Notes under the pieces: generated by a model
Database searches by the model: none
What the model was told of the DNA's origin: nothing
Seen by the model: the letters and a program-made list of their open reading frames with translations, nothing else
Position numbers and translations under genes: made by a program
Origin: Anaerolineae bacterium
GTDB taxonomy: Bacteria; Chloroflexota; Anaerolineae; B4-G1
NCBI GenBank assembly: GCA_030612185.1
Contig: JAUWOI010000093.1
Coordinates: forward strand, 1 to 11,273
DNA length: 11,273 nt
Direction: 5' to 3'
Part shown: positions 6,104 through 11,273 of the stretch, one piece after another
Numbering within the stretch: position 1 is the stretch's first letter
Layout of the letters: each line of letters starts with the position of its first letter

Positions 6104-7195
6104 ATGAAGTACATTGACGAGTTCCGCGATCCACAGTTGGCGCGAAGCCTGTTGGCGAGTATCCGGGCGCGCTCGACCCAGCCCGTGTGTTTCATGGAAT
6201 TCTGCGGCGGGCACACCCACGCCATCTTCCGCCACGGCCTGCGGCAGATGCTCCCGCCCACGGTGGAACTGCGCTCCGGCCCTGGTTGCCCCGTCTGCGT
6301 CACTGCCAACGGGGACCTGGACCACGCTGTCGCTTTGGCCAAACTGCCCGGCGTGATCATGGCTACCTTCGGCGACATGCTCAGGGTGCCGGGCAGCCGT
6401 GGTTCTCTGCAAACTGCCAAGGCTGAAGGGGCCGACGTGCGGGTCGTCTACTCCACGCTGGACGCGCTGCAGATCGCCCGCGATCATCCCGAACGAGCAG
6501 TCATCTTCCTCGGCATTGGCTTCGAGACCACCGCGCCCACTGTGGCGGCGTCTGTGCTGGAGGCGGAGGCGAGGAGCCTGGACAACTTCTACGTCCTTTC
6601 GCTGCATAAGTTGACCCCGCCAGCCACCCGCGCCATCCTCGACGAAGGGGAAGTGCGGCTTTCCGGCATCATTGGCCCCGGCCACGTGACCGTCATCATC
6701 GGCAGCGACGCCTGGGAGTTCCTCCCGCGAGACTATTCCGTCCCCTGCGCTGTGGCCGGCTTCGAACCGCTGGATATCCTGCGTGCCGTGGCCGCGCTGG
6801 TGGAGATGGCCGAGGACGACCAGCCAGCGGTGGTCAACGCCTATTCCCGTGGCGTCCGCCCGGAGGGGAATCGCACGGCCTTGGGCATCATGCAGCGTGT
6901 GTTTGAGGTGGGCGAAGCGGACTGGCGGGGGCTGAGCCGCGTGCCCGCCAGCGGGTTGGCGTTGCGCACCGAATATGCTCGTTTCGACGCCGCGCTCGCC
7001 TTCCCTGTGGATCCCGGCCCGACCCGCGAACACAAAGGTTGCCGCTGCGGCGACGTACTGCGGGGCACCGTGGAGCCGCCTGACTGCCCCCTATTTCACC
7101 GCGTCTGCACCCCGGCCCATCCTATTGGCCCTTGCATGGTCTCCGCTGAGGGCGCCTGCGCCGCGTGGTATCGATACGGAGGAGCCTATGTTTGA
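6104..7195 (+). CDS. hypD: HypD, hydrogenase Fe-cyanide/CO assembly protein
   Basis: An iron-sulfur scaffold that, with HypC, builds the Fe(CN)2CO unit using cyanide from HypE. The ATG 6104 start (MKYIDEFRDP) matches the family N-terminus and gives 363 residues, the usual length. An upstream in-frame ATG at 6056 would add 16 residues coded by the repeat array and is rejected. Visible motifs: FCGGHTHAI at 33-41 with Cys34, GPGCPVC at 59-65 with Cys62 and Cys65, GFETTAP at 139-145, and the C-terminal cluster region EHKGCRC (Cys313, Cys315) with Cys328, 335, 344 and 352. There is no clear ribosome site before 6104, because the leader is made of repeats. It overlaps hypE by 8 bases. Confidence 0.95.
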   Translation: MKYIDEFRDPQLARSLLASIRARSTQPVCFMEFCGGHTHAIFRHGLRQMLPPTVELRSGPGCPVCVTANGDLDHAVALAKLPGVIMATFGDMLRVPGSRGSLQTAKAEGADVRVVYSTLDALQIARDHPERAVIFLGIGFETTAPTVAASVLEAEARSLDNFYVLSLHKLTPPATRAILDEGEVRLSGIIGPGHVTVIIGSDAWEFLPRDYSVPCAVAGFEPLDILRAVAALVEMAEDDQPAVVNAYSRGVRPEGNRTALGIMQRVFEVGEADWRGLSRVPASGLALRTEYARFDAALAFPVDPGPTREHKGCRCGDVLRGTVEPPDCPLFHRVCTPAHPIGPCMVSAEGACAAWYRYGGAYV

Positions 7196-8261
7196 TAAGA
7201 TCCTGCTCGTCCACGGCTCCGGCGGCCAACTGAGCCACGAACTGGTGGAGCATCTGTTCCTAAAGTATTTCGACAACCCCATTCTGGCTCGGATGGACGA
7301 CGCGGCGGTGGTACAAGTGGGCAAGTGGGCAAGTGGGCCGGTGGGCGATTTGCCTACTTGCAGACTTGCAGACTTTCGCCTTGCCTTCACCACCGATTCT
7401 TACGTCGTCAGCCCCATTTTCTTCCCTGGCGGTGACATCGGCAAGTTGGCCGTGTGTGGCACAGTCAACGACCTGGCGATGAGCGGGGCCACGCCGCTCT
7501 ACCTCAGCGCCGGGTTCATCCTCGAAGAGGGGCTGAAACTGGCCGACCTGGAGCGAGTGGTCGCTTCTATGGCCGCCGCCGCCCAGGATGCGGGCGTGCA
7601 GATCGTGACCGGGGACACAAAGGTGGTGGATCACGGCAAGGCCGACAAACTTTTCATCAACACGGCGGGGGTCGGCGTGGTGCCTGTGGGCGTAGAGATC
7701 AGCGGCGACCGGGCCCGGCCCGGCGACGTGGTCATTCTCAGCGGCACCGTCGGCGACCACGGCATGACCATCATGAGCCAGCGGGAGGGGCTGCGCTTTG
7801 ATTCGCCGCTGGCGAGCGACTGTGCGCCGCTCAACGGCCTGGTGGCCGCCATGCTGGACGCTTTCTCCTCTCTCTCCTCTCCGAAGGCCATCCATTGCCT
7901 GCGCGATCCCACGCGGGGTGGCCTGGCTACGACGCTGAATGAAGTAGCCGGCAAATCGGGAGTGGGCATCGCGATTGAGGAGCATGCCGTTCCCGTGCGA
8001 GATGCGGTACGCGCCGCCTGCGAATTACTGGGTCTCGATCCGCTGTACGTGGCCAATGAGGGGAAATTGGTGGCCTTCGTCGCCCCTGCGGCAGCCGACG
8101 CTGTGCTGGCTACCATGCGCGCCCACGAGTACGGGCGGGAGGCAGCGATCATCGGACAGGTGATGGCGGAGCATGCGGGCCGCGTCGTGCTGCGCACCGC
8201 GCTGGGCGCTCGTCGCATCCTTGACATGCTGGTGGGGGAACAACTGCCGCGTATCTGTTGA
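7188..8261 (+). CDS. hypE: HypE, hydrogenase cyanide-forming dehydratase, with repeat-coded insertion
   Basis: Receives a carbamoyl group from HypF on its C-terminal cysteine and dehydrates it with ATP to a thiocyanate, the donor of the CN ligands. It has 357 residues from ATG 7188 (GGAGG at about 7178-7182), ending in PRIC with the essential C-terminal Cys357. AIR synthase-like motifs are present: HGSGGQ at 9-14, DDAAV at 37-41, FTTDSYVV at 67-74, FFPGGDIGKLAV at 78-89, NDLAMSGA and CLRDPTRGG. It is about 15-20 residues longer than usual; the extra part (about 42-62) lies between DDAAVV and FRLAFTTD and is coded by an octamer array. A smaller pyrimidine repeat adds a few Ser residues near 225-230. 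The stop TGA is embedded in the -35 box of the next promoter. Confidence 0.95.
   Translation: MFDKILLVHGSGGQLSHELVEHLFLKYFDNPILARMDDAAVVQVGKWASGPVGDLPTCRLADFRLAFTTDSYVVSPIFFPGGDIGKLAVCGTVNDLAMSGATPLYLSAGFILEEGLKLADLERVVASMAAAAQDAGVQIVTGDTKVVDHGKADKLFINTAGVGVVPVGVEISGDRARPGDVVILSGTVGDHGMTIMSQREGLRFDSPLASDCAPLNGLVAAMLDAFSSLSSPKAIHCLRDPTRGGLATTLNEVAGKSGVGIAIEEHAVPVRDAVRAACELLGLDPLYVANEGKLVAFVAPAAADAVLATMRAHEYGREAAIIGQVMAEHAGRVVLRTALGARRILDMLVGEQLPRIC
7311..7374 (+). repeat. In-register 8-bp array inside hypE
   Basis: Eight consecutive octamers: GTACAAGT, GGGCAAGT twice, GGGCCGGT, GGGCGATT, TGCCTACT, TGCAGACT twice. The left half (GGGCAAGT) and right half (ACTTGC-type) are partly reverse complementary, so the block can fold as an imperfect hairpin, like the intergenic palindrome at 1059-1132. 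It is read in frame as an extra loop near the HypE N-terminus. Confidence 0.9.
7864..7881 (+). repeat. Two perfect 9-bp pyrimidine copies inside hypE
   Basis: TCTCCTCTC occurs twice in tandem within a 22-base all-pyrimidine run (7861-7882). It codes the Ser-rich FSSLSSP segment just before the conserved HCLRDPTRGG motif. Confidence 0.75.
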
Positions 8262-8286
8262 CAGAGGATGCCGGGTGCATTATAAT
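8258..8286 (+). promoter_or_regulatory. Perfect consensus sigma70-type promoter for the redox-subunit operon
   Basis: TTGACA (8258-8263) and TATAAT (8281-8286) are both exact consensus hexamers with the optimal 17-bp spacer. The hypE stop codon lies inside the -35 box. Transcription would start near 8293, giving a leader of about 105 bases before the GTG at 8399. Confidence 0.8.
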
Positions 8287-8290
8287 TTGG

Positions 8291-8307
8291 ACTTACGTCA
8301 GGTAAGT
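8291..8307 (+). promoter_or_regulatory. Perfect inverted repeat at the predicted transcription start
   Basis: ACTTAC (8291-8296), GTCAG, GTAAGT (8302-8307): a perfect 6-bp dyad placed over the expected start site of the consensus promoter. It could be a repressor operator or a 5' RNA hairpin. A pair of GCGGGCT direct repeats follows at 8319-8325 and 8339-8345. None of these matches a regulator site I recognise (for example Rex). Confidence 0.35.
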
Positions 8308-8382
8308 ATACCCTCGCTGCGGGCTATGACAATCCCGAGCGGGCTGAATGGGCCAACGGGTGCTTGCATACTTCATCGAAAC

Positions 8383-8389
8383 AAGGAGG
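8383..8389 (+). promoter_or_regulatory. Ribosome binding site deciding the GTG start at 8399
   Basis: AAGGAGG lies 9 bases before GTG 8399. It favours that start over the in-frame ATG at 8348, which has no comparable site. Confidence 0.75.
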
Positions 8390-8398
8390 CATCTTTTC

Positions 8399-8863
8399 GT
8401 GGAAGAAAACTTTGATCTCACCAAACTTGATCAGATTGTCGAGGAAGCAGGAGAGGGAAAGGGAGGTTTGATCCCCGTTCTGCAAAGGGCACAGGGGGTG
8501 TATGGCTATTTGCCGTCGGAAGTATTACGGCTGGTCGCTGACAGGCTTGGGGTAGCGTTAAGCAAGGTCTATGGCGTGGCGACCTTTTATTCCCAGTTCC
8601 ACCTGACCCCCCGCGGCCGTCACATCATCCAGCAATGCGACGGCACCGCCTGCCACGTGCGCGGGGCTGGCCGGATAATCGAGGCCGTGGAGCGGGGATT
8701 GGGGATAAAGGCGGGCGAGACGACTCCCGACCTCAAGTGTACCTACGAAGTGGTCTACTGCATTGGCTCCTGCGCCCTGGCGCCTACGGCCATAGTTGAC
8801 GACCGGGTGGCGGGGCGGCTGACGCCGGAAAAGACGTTGAGCCTCATTGAGAACCTCGATTAG
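8399..8863 (+). CDS. nuoE: NuoE/HydC/HoxE-like [2Fe-2S] subunit of an NAD(P)-linked complex
   Basis: A thioredoxin-fold electron-transfer subunit of the 24-kDa NADH dehydrogenase family that partners the flavoprotein encoded next. It has 154 residues from GTG 8399, about the usual length. The [2Fe-2S] ligands are complete: Cys80-x4-Cys85 (CDGTAC) and Cys121-x3-Cys125 (CIGSC). Also typical are IPVLQRAQGVYGYLP near 25-39 and VYGVATFYSQF at 57-67. It is first in a new operon behind a consensus promoter and 36 bp before the NuoF-like gene. Next to a HydB-type flavoprotein and hyp genes, it is more likely HydC/HoxE of a soluble hydrogenase than NuoE of respiratory complex I, since no nuoA-D genes are adjacent. 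Confidence 0.9.
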   Translation: MEENFDLTKLDQIVEEAGEGKGGLIPVLQRAQGVYGYLPSEVLRLVADRLGVALSKVYGVATFYSQFHLTPRGRHIIQQCDGTACHVRGAGRIIEAVERGLGIKAGETTPDLKCTYEVVYCIGSCALAPTAIVDDRVAGRLTPEKTLSLIENLD

Positions 8864-8881
8864 TGTCATCTAATCTTCGTC

Positions 8882-8890
8882 GGAAGGGAG
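8882..8890 (+). promoter_or_regulatory. Ribosome binding site for the NuoF/HydB-like gene
   Basis: GGAAGGGAG ends 9 bases before ATG 8900 but only 3 bases before an in-frame TTG at 8894, so ATG 8900 is the better start. Confidence 0.65.
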
Positions 8891-8899
8891 TTATTGCAA

Positions 8900-10834
8900 A
8901 TGCCAAAACTAGAGACCATAGAAGACTTGAGAGGCTTCCGGGAGGAAGCACGCAGAGCCATTGAGAGCCGCGATGAGGTGACCACCAGAATCATCGTCGG
9001 TATGGGGACCTGCGGTATCGCCGCCGGGGCCGGTGAAGTGCTACAAGCCATTCTCGACGAACTGGCCAAACACGATGTAGAGGCAGACGTAACTGCCGTG
9101 GGATGCATCGGCATGTGCAGCAGTGAACCGCTGGTGGACATCGTCAAGCCGGACCGTCCGCGCGTTAGTTACAAGAATGTCACACCCCAAACAGCCCTGG
9201 AACTGATCAACGATTACGTAATAAGAGACGATCCCCGTCCCGATCTGGCCTTGGCAGTGATTGGTGAAAACTCGTATGAAGGCATTCCGGCCTGGGGAGA
9301 GATACCCTTTTTCGGTTCGCAACGGCGTCTTGTCCTGCACAACTGCGGCTTCATTGACCCGGAGATCATCGGGGAGTACGTTGCACACGACGGCTACGCC
9401 GCCCTGGCTAAGGCTCTCACCGAGATGACGACTGATGAGGTCATTGATGAGGTGAAGAGATCGGGCCTCCGGGGGAGGGGAGGGGCTGGCTTCCTCACCG
9501 GCATGAAGTGGGAGTTCACCGCCCGTGCCCCCGGTGACGTCAAGTATGTGGTCTGTAACGCCGACGAGGGCGACCCCGGCGCATTCATGGATCGCTCAGT
9601 TATCGAGGGCGACCCCCACAGCCTGGTGGAAGGAATGACGATCTGCGGCTACGCCATCGGTGCAAAGGATGGATATATTTACTGCCGGGCCGAATACCCA
9701 CTGGCCATCAGACGCCTCAAGACCGCCATCGCCCAGGCCGAGGAGTACGGGCTCCTGGGGGACCACATCCTCTGTAGCGACTTTTCCTTCCACTTACGCA
9801 TAAAGGAGGGGGCCGGCGCTTTCGTGTGTGGTGAGGAGACGGCGCTACTCGCCTCTATCGAGGGGCGACGCGGTGAGCCACGTCCCCGTCCACCCTTCCC
9901 AGCCGTGCGCGGCTTGTGGGACAAGCCAACCAATCTCAACAACGTCAAATCCTACGCCAATGTGCCCCAGATCATCGTCAAGGGGGCCGACTGGTTCGCC
10001 GGCATCGGCACACGGCGCTCTACGGGCACAGCCATCTTTGCCCTCACCGGCAATGTGAATAACACCGGCCTGGTGGAGGTGCCGATGGGCATCACCTTGG
10101 AGGAAATCATCTTTGACATCGGCGGTGGAATCCCCAACGGGAAGAAGTTCAAGGCTGTGCAGACGGGTGGCCCGTTAGGCGGGTGTATTCCGGCCGAGCA
10201 CCTAAGCGTCAAAGTAGACTTCGACTCGCTAAAAGATCTCGGCGCAGTGATGGGCTCCGGCGGGATGATTGTTGTGGACGAGGACACCTGTATGGTGGAA
10301 TTCTCCCAGTTCTTCCTCACCTTCGCCGCCGCCGAGAGTTGCGGCAAGTGCGTCCCCTGCCGGATGGGGGGCAAGCGTATGCTGGAGGTGCTGACCCGCA
10401 TCACCGAGGGAAAGGGCAGGTTGGAGGATCTGGACACCATCCGCGAGATTGCTGCCGGGATGGAAACGGGGGCGTTGTGTGCCCTGGGGCAACTGACCCC
10501 GGGGCCGGTAATGTCGGCGTTGCGTTACTTTGAGGACGAGTTCCGCGCCCACATTGTGGATAATCGCTGTCCAGCGCTAAAGTGTAAGGCCCTCATCTCC
10601 TTCTACATCCTTCCTGACAAGTGTCGGGGTTGTGGCATCTGCTTGAGAGCCTGTCCTACTCAAGCGATATCGGGTGGCAAGAAAATGATCCACGTTATTG
10701 ACCAAAACAAGTGCATCAAGTGTGGAAACTGTCTTGATGTATGCCCATCGCGCTTCGGCGCCGTGGCAAAGGTCTCGGGGGAGAGTGTTCAGGTCCCAGA
10801 GGAACCTATCCCAGTAGGCGAGTGGAATTCGTGA
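8900..10834 (+). CDS. nuoF: NuoF/HydB-like flavoprotein with N-terminal [2Fe-2S] and C-terminal 2[4Fe-4S] domains
   Basis: The FMN- and NAD(P)(H)-binding subunit that exchanges electrons between pyridine nucleotide and iron-sulfur clusters. It has 644 residues in three parts. (1) A thioredoxin-fold [2Fe-2S]-like domain, about 28-110, with Cys38 and Cys69-x3-Cys73; the usual first Cys is Val34. (2) The NuoF core, about 150-550: glycine-rich GLRGRGGAGF at 189-198, CNADEGDPGAF at 219-229, GAGAFVCGEETALL at 304-317, an SLBB region, and the N3 [4Fe-4S] site SCGKCVPCRMG (Cys481, 484, 487, with Cys527). (3) Cys557-x4-Cys562 (CPALKC), then a two-cluster ferredoxin domain (Cys575/578/581/585 and 605/608/611/615). 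This architecture, longer than NuoF or HoxF, is that of HydB of electron-bifurcating hydrogenases. It may instead serve a formate dehydrogenase. The catalytic partner is not in the window. Confidence 0.92.
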   Translation: MPKLETIEDLRGFREEARRAIESRDEVTTRIIVGMGTCGIAAGAGEVLQAILDELAKHDVEADVTAVGCIGMCSSEPLVDIVKPDRPRVSYKNVTPQTALELINDYVIRDDPRPDLALAVIGENSYEGIPAWGEIPFFGSQRRLVLHNCGFIDPEIIGEYVAHDGYAALAKALTEMTTDEVIDEVKRSGLRGRGGAGFLTGMKWEFTARAPGDVKYVVCNADEGDPGAFMDRSVIEGDPHSLVEGMTICGYAIGAKDGYIYCRAEYPLAIRRLKTAIAQAEEYGLLGDHILCSDFSFHLRIKEGAGAFVCGEETALLASIEGRRGEPRPRPPFPAVRGLWDKPTNLNNVKSYANVPQIIVKGADWFAGIGTRRSTGTAIFALTGNVNNTGLVEVPMGITLEEIIFDIGGGIPNGKKFKAVQTGGPLGGCIPAEHLSVKVDFDSLKDLGAVMGSGGMIVVDEDTCMVEFSQFFLTFAAAESCGKCVPCRMGGKRMLEVLTRITEGKGRLEDLDTIREIAAGMETGALCALGQLTPGPVMSALRYFEDEFRAHIVDNRCPALKCKALISFYILPDKCRGCGICLRACPTQAISGGKKMIHVIDQNKCIKCGNCLDVCPSRFGAVAKVSGESVQVPEEPIPVGEWNS

Positions 10835-10905
10835 CAAGCACCCTACCGGGGGTAGCCTCCCAGAAGAGGTTCCCTCCAGATCAAAAAAAGGAGACGAAAC
10901 GGGCG

Positions 10906-11273
10906 ATGAATACGGTGAACGTCACCATCAACGATCAGAAAATCCAGACTCAGGCCGGTCAGACGGTTTTAGAGGCCGCCACATCGGTTGGCATCAAGAT
11001 TCCCACTCTGTGTCACCATCCAGCCTTGGAGCCCATTGGCGCATGCCGCGTCTGTCTGGTGGAAGTGAAAAGGCAGAGGACTTTGCAGCCGGCCTGCACT
11101 TTTAAGGTGACAGAGGGGATGGAGATTTGGACACATTCGCCGAAAGCGGAGGAGGCCCGGCGTTTCGTGCTGGAGTTAATCCTCTCCGACCACCCGCTGG
11201 ATTGTATGACCTGTGAACGGGCAGGGAACTGCGAACTGCAGGACCTGGCCTACCAGTATGGCATCAAGCAGAC
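10906..11273 (+). CDS. NuoG/HoxU/HydA-like iron-sulfur subunit, N-terminal part (3' truncated by window)
   Basis: The frame is open to the window end: 122 codons plus two bases. The start is ATG 10906, with AAGGAG at 10888-10893 (spacing 12, a little long). Seen: a plant-type [2Fe-2S] ferredoxin domain with Cys36, Cys47, Cys50 and Cys64 (LCHHP, GACRVC, PACT), then the His-ligated [4Fe-4S] motif of the NuoG family with His96, Cys100, Cys103 and Cys109 (DHPLDCMTCERAGNC). This start is shared by NuoG, HoxU, HydA of bifurcating hydrogenases, and the FdhA/FdhF-type formate dehydrogenases. The length and the following domain, which would tell them apart, are outside the window. The 71 bp between it and the NuoF-like gene hold no gene, only a weak CTACC/GGTAG dyad (10843-10855). 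Confidence 0.88.
   Translation, partial: MNTVNVTINDQKIQTQAGQTVLEAATSVGIKIPTLCHHPALEPIGACRVCLVEVKRQRTLQPACTFKVTEGMEIWTHSPKAEEARRFVLELILSDHPLDCMTCERAGNCELQDLAYQYGIKQ

Noticed and set aside
5798..7033. A 411-codon open frame on the minus strand across hypC and hypD
   Set aside because: It is opposite two certain genes with full motifs; its composition is that of a GC-rich antisense shadow and it has no recognisable domain.
8348..8398. Upstream in-frame ATG (8348) as the NuoE-like start
   Set aside because: No good ribosome site; AAGGAGG at 8383-8389 is correctly placed for GTG 8399.
10843..10855. CTACC/GGTAG dyad between the last two genes as a terminator
   Set aside because: Only a 5-bp stem with a 3-base loop and no following T run; both flanking genes appear to be in one operon.
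8399..11273. Respiratory complex I (nuoEFG) operon
   Set aside because: The flavoprotein has N-terminal [2Fe-2S] and C-terminal double ferredoxin domains absent from ordinary NuoF, and no nuoA-D genes precede it; a soluble hydrogenase or formate dehydrogenase is more likely, though the right side is not visible.

Overview
The window is a hydrogenase maturation locus followed by the start of an NAD(P)H-linked redox-enzyme operon, all read on the + strand. The DNA is GC-rich. It carries many short in-register tandem repeats of 7 or 8 bp, both between and inside genes. This style, together with the HydB-like flavoprotein and the gene content, suggests an anaerobic or facultative member of Chloroflexota (Anaerolineae-like). 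That placement is an inference from repeat style and protein feel, not from a marker gene.

Layout: (i) 2-955 is the C-terminal part of an NADH oxidase/CoA-disulfide reductase-family flavoprotein cut by the window edge. (ii) 956-1170 has no gene but holds a long imperfect palindrome made of 8-bp words and ending in a T run, a likely terminator. (iii) 1171-4816 is a tightly packed run: a 65-residue remnant of a hydrogenase maturation protease, then hypA, hypB and hypF. (iv) 4888-5801 holds two unrecognised genes, coupled to each other by an ATGA overlap. (v) 5792-8261 is hypC, hypD and hypE, again overlapping or nearly so. (vi) A perfect consensus promoter (TTGACA-17 bp-TATAAT, 8258-8286) overlaps the hypE stop and precedes a second operon: a NuoE/HydC-like subunit, a 644-residue NuoF/HydB-like subunit, and the N-terminus of a NuoG/HoxU/HydA-like subunit that runs off the window.

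How the genes work together: HypF and HypE make the cyanide ligands, HypC and HypD assemble the Fe(CN)2CO unit, and HypA and HypB insert nickel, so the locus matures a [NiFe]-hydrogenase. The second operon has the subunit order and domains of the diaphorase half of a multimeric NAD(P)-linked hydrogenase. The flavoprotein has the extra C-terminal two-cluster ferredoxin domain found in electron-bifurcating HydABC-type enzymes. The best guess is a bifurcating or NAD-linked [NiFe]-hydrogenase whose catalytic subunits lie beyond the right edge; a formate dehydrogenase of similar architecture is not excluded.

Most unusual are (a) arrays of heptamer or octamer repeats inserted in frame into hypF (five places) and hypE, with another forming the hypC stop and the hypC-hypD junction, and (b) an internally deleted maturation protease gene at the head of the hyp operon.
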